Assembly (NCBI GenBank): GCA_049291875.1
Contig: JBATQE010000003.1
Coordinates: 31,894-95,893 of the forward strand
Length of the DNA stretch: 64,000 nucleotides
DNA from: CTSOIL-112 sp049291875
GTDB lineage: Bacteria; Pseudomonadota; Gammaproteobacteria; Burkholderiales; Burkholderiaceae
Direction of reading: 5' to 3'
Part shown: positions 50,490-58,848 of the stretch, piece after piece
How positions within the stretch are numbered: position 1 is the stretch's first letter
Layout of the letters: the number at the start of each line of letters is the position of its first letter
Notes under the pieces: generated by a model
Database searches by the model: none
The model's input: only the letters and a program-made list of their open reading frames with translations
What the model was told of the DNA's origin: nothing
Made by a program: the position numbers and the translations under genes

Positions 50490-52229
50490 ATGAAGTCACC
50501 TTCCCCTTCCAATCCGCTTCGCCTCAATCGACAGGACACCACTCGCCTGCCGCATCGGTATTTGCTTCTGTTGGCCATTGCCTATATTGTGCCCGGCCTG
50601 ATCTGGCGCGGTGTATGGCGTCAAGAGGCGGAAAGTTTCGGCATCATGCTGACGATGGCGCAGGGCGCGATGAGCGATTGGCTGTTGCCGAACGTAATTG
50701 GCGCATATGTGCCAGACAACGGTCCTTTGCCATACTGGATCGGCGCATTGTTCATCAAATTATTCAACCCGTTGTTACAGCCGTTCAGCGCAGCGCAATT
50801 GGCCATCGCTTGCCAAGACGCACTGGCCATGTATTTTTTATGGCAAGCGGTTTATCGTTTGGGCAAACGCGATGAGGTGCAACCGCAACCATTGACCTTT
50901 GGCGGGCAGCCTTTAGCGCACGAATATGGCCGTATGTTGGCGGACTCGGCAGTGCTGCTGTTCATTGCGACCTACGGTATTGCCGCACACACCCACGACA
51001 CGAGCAACGGCGCGACACAGTTGATGGTCAGTATGTTGTGGTTATTCGGTGCAAGTTTGACCTTGGAACGCCCACAACTGGGACGCTGGCTGTGGGCTTT
51101 GGGCTTGGCCGGTTTGGGCTTGAGCGTGCCGTTTGCCTTGTTCGTCTCTTTTATTTTAATCACCTTGAGTGTGTTGTTTTTCACGCATTGGCGCGACCAT
51201 AGCCTGCATACCGCACCGATTGTGCTGTTGATCGGCATTGCACTGCCGCTGATCTGGCTGATGAATATCCAACAAAATGCCGATTTTTTCCAAGGCTGGC
51301 TCGACGGCCAGCATTTCGCTCCTATTTCCAAGGAAAATACGCGCTTTTTCGCCCGTAATATTTTGGTGTTCGCTTGGCCGCTGTGGCCACTGGCTTTGGT
51401 TTGTCTGTGGCGCTGGCGTGCGCAGTGGGCCACGCCGATGATGATTTTGGGCATTTTGCTGCTGATCGCACCGACTGCTCACATTTTGATCACCGGGCAA
51501 CGTTTCATCACCAGCCTGTTGATGTTCACGCCGGGTTTTTTGGTTTTGGCGCCATTTGGCTTGGCCACACTCAATCGCGGCCGCGCAAACATCATTGATT
51601 GGTTTTCTCTGGCGACCTTTACCGTATTGGCCGCAGCCATTTGGATGGCGTGGGAAGCGTCTTGGCTCGGTTATCCAAGAAGTATTTATCATAACATCAA
51701 CAAATTGGCGCCCGGATTTGAACCCGTATTCCGATGGTTGCCATTTATTTTCGCCTGTTTGGTTAGTTTTGCCTGGGCATTTTTATTAAGCTGGCGCATT
51801 CGCTTTGAGCCGCGCGCGCTGTGGAAATCGGTGGCTTTATCCTCCGGTGGTTTGGTCATGGTTTGGGTATTGCTCGCAACGCTGGCTATGCCGTGGCTGG
51901 ACTACACCCGCAGCTATGAGCGCGTGGGTAAAAGTCTGGCGCAAAAGCTGCCAACCAAAACCACTTGTGTTCACGCCTATCAATTGAGTAATGAAGCGCG
52001 TGGCGCGATGTATTACTACGCCAAAGTGCCGTTTTTGCCGGAACAATCGGCATTCTCGCAGGTGCAATGTCCCTATATTTTGACCACCAACGAGGCATTG
52101 AGTCTGCCGATCAATCAGCTCAAAGAAGACATGCCCATCGAATTTAAAGAACGCCGTTGGCGCGCCACTTGGATGGGTGAGCGTGTGAGCGAGCGTGACA
52201 GCACGCTGATTCTGCTTCGTCAAGATTAA
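50490..52229 (+). CDS. Glycosyltransferase family 39-like membrane protein (ArnT/Pmt-like)
   Basis: A 579-residue protein with about twelve hydrophobic segments, similar in layout to ArnT and PMT glycosyltransferases, which use a lipid-linked sugar donor. The first loop has WRQEAESFGIMLTM and DNGPLPYWIGALFIKLF, the counterparts of the acidic catalytic loop and the PPL-Y-W block. A soluble periplasmic C-terminal part of about 120 residues follows. Donor and target are unknown; lipid A, glycans or proteins are possible. No good ribosome-binding site is visible before the ATG, so the start is less certain. Confidence 0.75.
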   Translation: MKSPSPSNPLRLNRQDTTRLPHRYLLLLAIAYIVPGLIWRGVWRQEAESFGIMLTMAQGAMSDWLLPNVIGAYVPDNGPLPYWIGALFIKLFNPLLQPFSAAQLAIACQDALAMYFLWQAVYRLGKRDEVQPQPLTFGGQPLAHEYGRMLADSAVLLFIATYGIAAHTHDTSNGATQLMVSMLWLFGASLTLERPQLGRWLWALGLAGLGLSVPFALFVSFILITLSVLFFTHWRDHSLHTAPIVLLIGIALPLIWLMNIQQNADFFQGWLDGQHFAPISKENTRFFARNILVFAWPLWPLALVCLWRWRAQWATPMMILGILLLIAPTAHILITGQRFITSLLMFTPGFLVLAPFGLATLNRGRANIIDWFSLATFTVLAAAIWMAWEASWLGYPRSIYHNINKLAPGFEPVFRWLPFIFACLVSFAWAFLLSWRIRFEPRALWKSVALSSGGLVMVWVLLATLAMPWLDYTRSYERVGKSLAQKLPTKTTCVHAYQLSNEARGAMYYYAKVPFLPEQSAFSQVQCPYILTTNEALSLPINQLKEDMPIEFKERRWRATWMGERVSERDSTLILLRQD

Positions 52230-52269
52230 ATTTTAAGCATTTGAATAAATATCGGATTTTTGAGTAAAA

Positions 52270-52320
52270 ACACCCTTGCACCGCATGATGAAAGCCTCGT
52301 CTAAGCGGTGCACATGGTGT
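52270..52320. repeat. Inverted repeat between GT39-like and yqhA-like genes
   Basis: ACACC/GGTGT outer and GCACCGC/GCGGTGC inner arms form a partly paired stem without a T-run. It may be a leader structure for the next gene. Confidence 0.5.
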
Positions 52321-52384
52321 AAAATAAGCCCTGTTTTCGCTGTTCGTCGCGGCGGTTTGTTTGACCCAATTATCGATATTATTC

Positions 52385-52885
52385 ATGCTCAGTCAATTCA
52401 TTTTTCTCTCCCGTTGGTTACAACTTCCCCTTTATTTGGGCTTAATCGTCGCCCAAGCTGTCTACGTCTATAAATTTTTAAAAGAACTGTACCATTTGGT
52501 TTCCGGCACCGCCCTTGGCATGCTTGATGAGACCGACATCATGCTTACGGTTCTGGGACTGGTTGACATCGTGATGATTGCCAATCTGCTCATTATGATC
52601 ATCATCGGCGGCTACGATATCTTTGTCTCACGCATCAACGTGGACAATCATCCCGACCAACCCGAATGGCTCAATCACGTTAATGCCGGCGTATTGAAAG
52701 TCAAATTATCCATGGCCATCATCAGTATCTCCTCAATTCACCTGCTCACCTCATTCATGGACATGGGCAAAGTCAGCGACCGAGACCTAATTGCACAAGC
52801 CAGCATTCACGTTGTATTTCTAATTTCCGCTTTAATCATGGCCTGGGTTGATAAACTCAGCGCGCAAACATACCCGCATCATTAA
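52385..52885 (+). CDS. yqhA: YqhA/UPF0114 family membrane protein
   Basis: A 166-residue inner-membrane protein with four hydrophobic segments, matching the UPF0114 (TIGR00645) family of unknown function. Blocks are SRWLQLPLYLGLIVAQAVYV at the start, LGLVDIVMIANLLIMIIIGG then YDIFVSRI in the middle, and ISISSIHLLTSFMD. A TTG eight codons earlier is possible but the ATG at 52385 fits the family length. It is 22 bases before the fumarase gene and may be co-transcribed with it. Confidence 0.9.
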   Translation: MLSQFIFLSRWLQLPLYLGLIVAQAVYVYKFLKELYHLVSGTALGMLDETDIMLTVLGLVDIVMIANLLIMIIIGGYDIFVSRINVDNHPDQPEWLNHVNAGVLKVKLSMAIISISSIHLLTSFMDMGKVSDRDLIAQASIHVVFLISALIMAWVDKLSAQTYPHH

Positions 52886-52906
52886 ACCACCACTTGGAGA
52901 GCAAGT

Positions 52907-54424
52907 ATGACCACGATACGCAAAGAAGATTTCATCAGCTCAATTGCTGACGCATTCCAATACATTTCCTACTATCATCCCGAAGACTACATCCGCGCGC
53001 TGGGCAAAGCCTATGAGCGCGAAGCCAACCCCGCCGCCAAAGACGCCATTGCACAAATCTTGACCAATAGCCGCATGAGCGCCGAAGGCCATCGTCCAAT
53101 TTGCCAAGACACCGGCATCGGCGTGGTTTTCCTGAAAATCGGTATGGGCGTGAAATGGGACACTGACATCACCATCCAAGAAATGGTCAACGAAGGCGTA
53201 CGTCGCGCCTACACCAACCCGGACAACCTGTTGCGCGCCTCCGTTTTGCGCGATCCGGCAGGCAAACGCCAAAACACCAAAGACAACACCCCAGCCGTCG
53301 TACACATCGAAATGGTCGCCGGTGATGCAGTAGAAGTCATCGTCGCAGCCAAAGGTGGCGGCTCCGAAAACAAATCCAAAATGGTCATGCTCAATCCATC
53401 CGACTCCATCGTTGACTGGGTACTCAAAACCGTACCGACCATGGGCGCAGGCTGGTGTCCGCCCGGCATTCTGGGCATCGGTATCGGCGGCACACCCGAA
53501 AAAGCCATGTTGCTCGCCAAAGAATCCATCATGGCACCGGTAGACATGCACGAATTAATCGAACGCGGCCCATCCAACCGCATTGAAGAACTGCGCATCG
53601 AACTGTACGAAAAAGTCAACGCACTCGGCATTGGCGCGCAAGGTCTCGGCGGTCTGACGACCGTCCTTGACGTCAAAATCATGGACTATCCAACCCACGC
53701 CGCTTCACTGCCGGTCGGCATGGTGCCCAACTGTGCAGCCACCCGCCATGTACATTTCCACCTGCATGGCGACGGCCCAGCCATCCTCACACCGCCATCT
53801 ATGGACGCATGGCCGCAAGTAAGCTGGACCGCCGACACCGAGAAAAGCCAACGGGTTGATCTGAACACCCTCACACCGGAACAAGTCGCCGCATGGAAAC
53901 CGGGTCAAACCCTGCTGCTCAACGGCAAAATGCTCACCGGCCGCGACGCTGCGCACAAACGCATCGCCGACATGCTCGCCAAAGGCGAAAAACTGCCGGT
54001 TGATTTCACCAACCGCGCCATTTACTACGTCGGTCCGGTTGATCCGGTGCGTGACGAAGTCGTCGGCCCAGCCGGTCCAACCACCGCCACCCGCATGGAC
54101 AAATTCACCGAGATGATGCTGTCACAAACCGGCCTGATCACCATGATCGGCAAATCCGAACGCGGCCCTACTGCCATCGAAGCGATCAAAAAGCACAAAG
54201 CCGCCTATCTGATGGCCGTCGGCGGCGCCGCCTACCTCGTCTCCAAAGCGATCAAAGCCGCGAAAGTGTTGGCCTTTGAAGACCTCGGTATGGAAGCCAT
54301 TTACGAATTTGATGTGGTCGATATGCCGGTCACAGTAGCGGTAGACTCGAACGGCATTTCAGTGCACGAAACCGGTCCGAAAGAGTGGAAAGTGAAAATT
54401 GAAGAGATGAACAAGCAGGCTTAA
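52907..54424 (+). CDS. Fumarate hydratase class I
   Basis: An iron-sulphur fumarase that interconverts fumarate and malate in the TCA cycle. At 505 residues it is a one-chain class I enzyme, as in FumA. Likely cluster cysteines are in RPICQDTGIGVVF, GAGWCPPGILGIGIGG and PNCAATRHVHFHLHG. The C-terminal domain has GPAGPTTATRMDKF and the catalytic-type GKSERGPTAIEAIKKHKAAY. GGAG precedes the ATG. The iron-sulphur cluster makes it oxygen-sensitive, which fits the nearby catalase loosely. Confidence 0.95.
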   Translation: MTTIRKEDFISSIADAFQYISYYHPEDYIRALGKAYEREANPAAKDAIAQILTNSRMSAEGHRPICQDTGIGVVFLKIGMGVKWDTDITIQEMVNEGVRRAYTNPDNLLRASVLRDPAGKRQNTKDNTPAVVHIEMVAGDAVEVIVAAKGGGSENKSKMVMLNPSDSIVDWVLKTVPTMGAGWCPPGILGIGIGGTPEKAMLLAKESIMAPVDMHELIERGPSNRIEELRIELYEKVNALGIGAQGLGGLTTVLDVKIMDYPTHAASLPVGMVPNCAATRHVHFHLHGDGPAILTPPSMDAWPQVSWTADTEKSQRVDLNTLTPEQVAAWKPGQTLLLNGKMLTGRDAAHKRIADMLAKGEKLPVDFTNRAIYYVGPVDPVRDEVVGPAGPTTATRMDKFTEMMLSQTGLITMIGKSERGPTAIEAIKKHKAAYLMAVGGAAYLVSKAIKAAKVLAFEDLGMEAIYEFDVVDMPVTVAVDSNGISVHETGPKEWKVKIEEMNKQA

Positions 54425-54443
54425 TCATCAGTCACCGCTTCAT

Positions 54444-54485
54444 AAAAAGATCGCGCAGAGCATGTTTAGTCTGCGCGATTTTTTG
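54444..54485 (+). terminator. Terminator after the fumarase gene
   Basis: ATCGCGCAGA (54450-54459) pairs with TCTGCGCGAT (54470-54479), followed by T6. The next 125 bases before the convergent MBL gene show nothing else clear. Confidence 0.9.
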
Positions 54486-54610
54486 TAAAGAAAAGCCACA
54501 ACCCTGATAAAAACAACACATCATCAACACTGAAATCCGCATCGATTCCATTTCCACTTGTCACTCGTACGTTGCTTCACACAAGTCAAACCCCGCCCTT
54601 CCATACCCAA

Positions 54611-55417
54611 TCACAGCACATCAAACCAATCAAACCCTTCATCTTGGCAAGCGACAGTATAGTGAACCCCATGCGGGCGAAGTAGTTCATCCAACATTTG
54701 CGCGACCAAGTCGGGCGAATTGGTCTCGCGCGAGAGGTGCGCGGCGTGTACCGAGCGCAGTTCGCTGTGAATCAATTGGGCGAGTAATTTTTGCGCATCT
54801 CGGTTATCCAGATGCCCATGCGCGCCGACGATGCGCTGTTTGAGCGAAGGTGGGTATTTGGTCGAAGCCGCCATTTTTTGCGCGTCGTAGTTAAATTCGA
54901 GCACCAGCGCATGGCAACCTTGCAACACATCGGTCAATATCGGTGACACATGACCGACATCGGTCAATATGCCCAGCCGCCGCCCATGCGCGGAGAACAC
55001 GAATTGCAGCGGTTCGCGCGCATCGTGCGGTACGGTATACGGCAGAATTTCGATCGAGCCAATCGTCAGCGCCCGTTGATGCGCGCAGAATTGCACAGGC
55101 AGTTGTGCGCAGGAACGCGTGTTGTGATTGAGCACGCTGATGTAGGTACCGCGCGACATGTACAAATCGCAGCCGTATCGACGTACAAAACGTGCCGCGC
55201 CGCCGATGTGGTCTTCGTGTTCGTGGGTAATGAGCAGCGCATCAATGTCTGCGCCGCTGAGATTCAGGCGTGCCAAGCGTTTTTCTGCATCTCGCACCGA
55301 GAATCCGCAGTCCAACAAAAGGCGCGTTGTCTGACCTTCACAACGCGCCTCGATGACTGTGGCATTTCCCGAGCTGCCGCTACCCAGACTGGCGTAGCGT
55401 AGGTAGGAATCCGACAT
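54611..55417 (-). CDS. MBL-fold metallo-hydrolase (YycJ/WalJ-like)
   Basis: A 268-residue metallo-beta-lactamase-fold hydrolase. The metal-binding THEHEDHIGG is near residue 64, and ASLGSGSSGNATVIEA at the start is typical of the YycJ group. HxH-type ligands further on are in VPHDAREPLQF and HLSRETNSPD. Some relatives are 5'-to-3' DNA exonucleases; the substrate here is not known. It starts one base after the bamC stop and is the last gene of dapA-bamC-MBL. Confidence 0.9.
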   Translation of the reverse strand: MSDSYLRYASLGSGSSGNATVIEARCEGQTTRLLLDCGFSVRDAEKRLARLNLSGADIDALLITHEHEDHIGGAARFVRRYGCDLYMSRGTYISVLNHNTRSCAQLPVQFCAHQRALTIGSIEILPYTVPHDAREPLQFVFSAHGRRLGILTDVGHVSPILTDVLQGCHALVLEFNYDAQKMAASTKYPPSLKQRIVGAHGHLDNRDAQKLLAQLIHSELRSVHAAHLSRETNSPDLVAQMLDELLRPHGVHYTVACQDEGFDWFDVL

Positions 55418-55418
55418 A

Positions 55419-56480
55419 TTACTGCAAACTATTTTTCAAATTTTTCAATACGCGAGCCAAACCTTGATCGGTGTACGGTTGACCGTTTTTATCGGCGAAG
55501 CTCACTTGCGTTTGATTGGCTGAAATCGTGGTGAAACGAACTTGATAGGTTTCTTTCAGTTTTCCAAACGATTTTTTGAACAGGCCGCGATCATCCGGAT
55601 TCGGCGTAACATAGTACACACGCTGCGATAAGTTGCGATCCGTGATCGACAAACCGGCACGATCCAAGCTCAAACCCACGCGACGCCAGGTGTTTTCCAT
55701 CGAGTCATTGACCACCAATTGTTCGCCACGAATTTCAGCACCTTTGAGTTTGTTGGCGGCATTTTGCATAGCGGCATCAGCGGCTTTTTTATCCGTACCC
55801 AACGACACCATCAAGCGGCGCAACATTTCGGCTTCCAACTCAGGATCGGCTTGGCGTGGTTGCCACGTGGTGGAATCTTTATTGGCGGAGGTGTAGACCT
55901 CTTCCATACCGCGATGACTGATGTAAACCTCAGTACCATTACTGGTTTTTTCCACGCGGGTGCGGAACATATCGCGCATGCCGGTGTCGTACACGGAATC
56001 CAAGGCTTTGCCAATCAATTTGCGCAAACCGGTCTGTGGCAGATTGGCGCGGTTTTCAGCCCAGTCGGTTTCCATGATACCGGTGCTTGGCTGGTTGGTT
56101 TTCAAGGTAAAGCCGTTGTCTTCCCAGAACGTTTGCAATGCCGGCCAGACTTGCTCCGCCGGACGCTTGATCACCAGCCAACGGGTATCGCCCGCACGCT
56201 CAATGCTCATGTCTTTGCTCTCAAGCAAAACCGGCACACCGGCGACGGGTACATTTTGACCCGAGGCCACCGTTTTGTAGCTGACCACGCCGCTTAGATC
56301 ATACTGCGAATTTTTTGAATAATCGGTCAAACCCGGCGGCACTTCCAAAGGCGAGCCTTTGACTGTGCTGCGATAATCGATTTTTTCCTGACTGGTGGTG
56401 GTACAGGCTGATAAAGCCACGCCCAACGCCGCCAATGTCATGGCACCCTTCACTGTCTTGGTGAATTTTTGAATCGTCAT
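55419..56480 (-). CDS. bamC: Outer membrane assembly lipoprotein BamC
   Basis: BamC is a lipoprotein of the BAM complex that inserts outer-membrane beta-barrels. The 353-residue protein has the signal MTIQKFTKTVKGAMTLAALG ending LSAC with Cys26 as anchor, a linker with the conserved LEVPPGLTDYSKNSQYDLSG, and two helix-grip domains (QVWPALQTFWEDNGFTLKTN and NTWRRVGLSLDRAGLSITDR). AGAGGA supports the ATG at 56480 over the longer frame from 56531. It lies between dapA and the MBL gene, a common betaproteobacterial order. Confidence 0.93.
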   Translation of the reverse strand: MTIQKFTKTVKGAMTLAALGVALSACTTTSQEKIDYRSTVKGSPLEVPPGLTDYSKNSQYDLSGVVSYKTVASGQNVPVAGVPVLLESKDMSIERAGDTRWLVIKRPAEQVWPALQTFWEDNGFTLKTNQPSTGIMETDWAENRANLPQTGLRKLIGKALDSVYDTGMRDMFRTRVEKTSNGTEVYISHRGMEEVYTSANKDSTTWQPRQADPELEAEMLRRLMVSLGTDKKAADAAMQNAANKLKGAEIRGEQLVVNDSMENTWRRVGLSLDRAGLSITDRNLSQRVYYVTPNPDDRGLFKKSFGKLKETYQVRFTTISANQTQVSFADKNGQPYTDQGLARVLKNLKNSLQ

Positions 56481-56593
56481 GTAAGATCCTCTGTTATAAC
56501 ACGCGTATATCGAAAATACTCTGGTTAACACCTTTTAAGCGACGCATAAATCTGTCGCCCGTTTACAAACACCCGAGACTATAGGTGAAAAAC

Positions 56594-57469
56594 TTAAATT
56601 AATTGTGCAGATTTTAAAGCCGCACGAATCACCGCCTGATTGCCCTCAGACAAAACGGTCAATGGCGAACGAATGCCCAAACCGATCTTACCCATTTCCG
56701 CCAACGCCCATTTCACAGGAATCGGATTGGCCTCGACAAACAGCAATTTATTCAAATCGCACAGTACCGCATTCAAACGACGCACTTCGGCCACATCATG
56801 ATTGAGCGCAGCGACACACAAATCATGCATCATTTTCGGCGCAATATTGGCTGTAACTGAAATATTGCCGTGCGCACCCATCAAAATCAATGCCGCCGCA
56901 GTCGAGTCATCGCCACTGTACACCGCAAAATCCTTCGGCACCTGTTTGAGCAATTGAATGCCGCGCCCAATGTCACCGGTCGCATCCTTCACGCCAATGA
57001 TGTTATCCACTTGAGCCAAACGCACAATCGTCTCATTGGCCAAATCAGCAACTGTACGTCCCGGAACATTATAAAGCACGACCGGGCAATCGGATGACTC
57101 GGCAATCGCTTTAAAGTGCTGATACAAGCCCTCTTGCGTCGGCTTATTGTAATAAGGAACCACCTGCAAAGTGGCATCCGCACCCACCGAATGCGCATAA
57201 CGCGTCAGTTTAATTGCCTCATGGGTCGAATTACCGCCCGCACCGGCAATCACCGGAATACGCCCAGCCGCATGCTCGACCGCCACCTTCATCAATTCGC
57301 AATGCTCGTCCACCGACACCGTTGGCGACTCGCCGCTGGTACCGACGGCGACAATCGCGTCCGTTCCCTGCGCCACATGCCAGTCAATCAAAGCACGATA
57401 CGCGTTAAAATCAACTGAACCATCTTCCAACATCGGGGTGACCAGCGCCACCAAGCTTCCTGTGATCAT
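56594..57469 (-). CDS. dapA: 4-hydroxy-tetrahydrodipicolinate synthase
   Basis: DapA condenses pyruvate with aspartate semialdehyde in lysine and peptidoglycan precursor synthesis. The 291-residue barrel has the Schiff-base Lys161 in IGVKDATGDI, the proton-relay tyrosine Tyr133 in VLYNVPGRT, and YYNKPTQEGLYQHF. The usual GTTGES reads GTSGES here: Thr44 is kept and Thr45 is Ser, a conservative change. AGGA precedes the ATG. It begins the dapA-bamC-MBL unit. Confidence 0.96.
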   Translation of the reverse strand: MITGSLVALVTPMLEDGSVDFNAYRALIDWHVAQGTDAIVAVGTSGESPTVSVDEHCELMKVAVEHAAGRIPVIAGAGGNSTHEAIKLTRYAHSVGADATLQVVPYYNKPTQEGLYQHFKAIAESSDCPVVLYNVPGRTVADLANETIVRLAQVDNIIGVKDATGDIGRGIQLLKQVPKDFAVYSGDDSTAAALILMGAHGNISVTANIAPKMMHDLCVAALNHDVAEVRRLNAVLCDLNKLLFVEANPIPVKWALAEMGKIGLGIRSPLTVLSEGNQAVIRAALKSAQLI

Positions 57470-57752
57470 TTTTGATCCTACCTAAAACATCATGAACAGC
57501 GGTCAAACAAACCGCACTTATTTTTTATCCAAATAAACTAAAAACATCGCTGCGTCATACTGCGCTATTCGTTATTATGTCAATAAAACATTCCTCGTCA
57601 CGCAGCCCAAACGACGCAAAAAGGCGAGCAAACAGCGTAAAAACATGGACGCATTTTAACTGCATTGCAGCAATAAAGCCACTCAAGCACACCGATTTTT
57701 TCAAAAAACCCGCAAAAAATAATCAAATAATTAAGAAAATTTAAAAAAACAC
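57470..57752. other. Intergenic region between dapA and tRNA-Arg
   Basis: An A+T-rich stretch that must hold the dapA promoter. A small hairpin GCGGT/ACCGC (57499-57515) is the only structure noted. I see no gene in it. Confidence 0.6.
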
Positions 57753-57782
57753 TTGCCAAGCGAATAAAAAGTTTGCTATAGT
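57753..57782 (+). promoter_or_regulatory. Promoter of tRNA-Arg
   Basis: TTGCCA (57753-57758) and TATAGT (57777-57782) are spaced by 18 bases, ending 11 bases before the mature tRNA. Confidence 0.65.
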
Positions 57783-57793
57783 TTCGGTTCTCA

Positions 57794-57870
57794 GCGGCCG
57801 TAGCTCAGCTGGATAGAGTACTTGGCTACGAACCAAGGGGTCGTGGGTTCGATTCCTGCCGGCCGCGCCA
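57794..57870 (+). tRNA. tRNA-Arg (ACG)
   Basis: A 77-base cloverleaf. The acceptor stem GCGGCCG pairs with CGGCCGC, the D-arm is AGCTCAGCTGGATAGAGT, and CCA is encoded. The anticodon loop CTACGAA in a CTTGG/CCAAG stem gives ACG; A34 is normally edited to inosine to read CGU, CGC and CGA. It lies 55 bases before rpsU. Confidence 0.97.
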
Positions 57871-57924
57871 TTATTTTATGATTTTGTTTTTACGGAACAA
57901 AACATTTTTTGAAAAAGAGTGATT

Positions 57925-58137
57925 ATGCCTTTAATTCGTGTAAAAGAGAACGAACCATTTGAAGTTGCGATGCGTCGCTTCAAACGTGCGATCGAAAAAA
58001 CCGGTTTATTGACCGAATTGCGCGCACGTGAATTTTACGAAAAACCAACTACCGAGCGCAAACGCAAACACGCTGCCGCATGCAAACGCCATTACAAGCG
58101 CATCCGCAGCCAAATGTTGCCAAAGAAAATGTACTAA
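57925..58137 (+). CDS. rpsU: 30S ribosomal protein S21
   Basis: S21 is a small basic protein of the 30S subunit needed for initiation on natural mRNAs. It has 70 residues with MPLIRVKENEPFEVAMRRFK followed by a strongly basic helix (TTERKRKHAAACKRHYKRIR). A GTG two codons earlier is possible, but the ATG at 57925 gives the family start. It opens the macromolecular synthesis operon rpsU-yqeY-dnaG-rpoD. A terminator-like hairpin after it would lower expression of the downstream genes relative to S21. Confidence 0.97.
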   Translation: MPLIRVKENEPFEVAMRRFKRAIEKTGLLTELRAREFYEKPTTERKRKHAAACKRHYKRIRSQMLPKKMY

Positions 58138-58199
58138 ACGCAATAATTAACCGCTACAGGTTTAAAAGCCCTCTCGGTTACAGTACGCAAAATACGAAC

Positions 58200-58223
58200 C
58201 CCGCTCCACCGAGCGGGTTTTTT
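58200..58223 (+). terminator. Terminator/attenuator after rpsU
   Basis: CCCGCT (58200-58205) pairs with AGCGGG (58212-58217), followed by T6. Its place between rpsU and the rest of the operon matches the attenuation known for this operon in other proteobacteria. Confidence 0.82.
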
Positions 58224-58386
58224 GCTTTGCGCGCAAAATATGTATGACACGCACACAACATGAAGCACATTCATCGGAAGCCGGCATTGGATGCGTTATA
58301 ATTTATCATCAAAATATTTTTCCCACGCAATGAGTCATAAGTAAACATGATTCTTGTATACAAACATCATCTTCCCAGAGGTTAAT

Positions 58387-58830
58387 ATGAGTTTAAAAGA
58401 AACCATCCAAGCGGACGTAATCGCCGCCATGAAAGCGCGCGAAATGGACAAACTGGGCACGCTGCGCCTGCTTTCTGCCGCCATCAAACAACGCGAAGTC
58501 GACACGCAAAGTATGCTGGATGACGCGGCCGTCATCGCCGTGATTGAAAAAGCCTGCAAGCAGCGCCGTGAATCCATCAGCCAATACCAGCAAGCCAATC
58601 GCCCTGATTTGGTACAGGTCGAGCAATTCGAGTTAGACATCATCAGCGCATACCTACCGGCACAAATGTCTGAAGAGGACATCGCCTCCGCTGTTTCCGC
58701 TGCGATTGCACAGACCGAAGCCAAAGGCATGCAGGACATGGGCAAAGTGATGGGCGTGCTCAAAGGTCAATTGGCCGGTAAAGCCGACATGGGCAAAGTT
58801 TCCGCCCTGATTAAAGCACAATTATCCTAA
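58387..58830 (+). CDS. yqeY: GatB/YqeY domain-containing protein
   Basis: A 147-residue YqeY-type protein. It starts SLKETIQADVIAAMKAREMD with the conserved KLGTLRLLSAAIKQREVD and ends with the GatB/YqeY tail (GMQDMGKVMGVLKGQLAGKA-DMGKVS). The function is not settled; it resembles the tRNA-binding tail of the GatB amidotransferase. It sits between rpsU and dnaG, a frequent arrangement. AGAGG supports the ATG at 58387. Confidence 0.93.
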   Translation: MSLKETIQADVIAAMKAREMDKLGTLRLLSAAIKQREVDTQSMLDDAAVIAVIEKACKQRRESISQYQQANRPDLVQVEQFELDIISAYLPAQMSEEDIASAVSAAIAQTEAKGMQDMGKVMGVLKGQLAGKADMGKVSALIKAQLS

Positions 58831-58848
58831 TTCATATCACCGCGCACC

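Noticed and set aside
57499..57519. ACCGCACTT, the complement of the Pasteurellaceae DNA uptake core
   Set aside because: A single exact match next to a small GCGGT/ACCGC hairpin. The window lacks the high density of uptake signals, so chance is likely. A similar hairpin at 17676 does not carry the full core.
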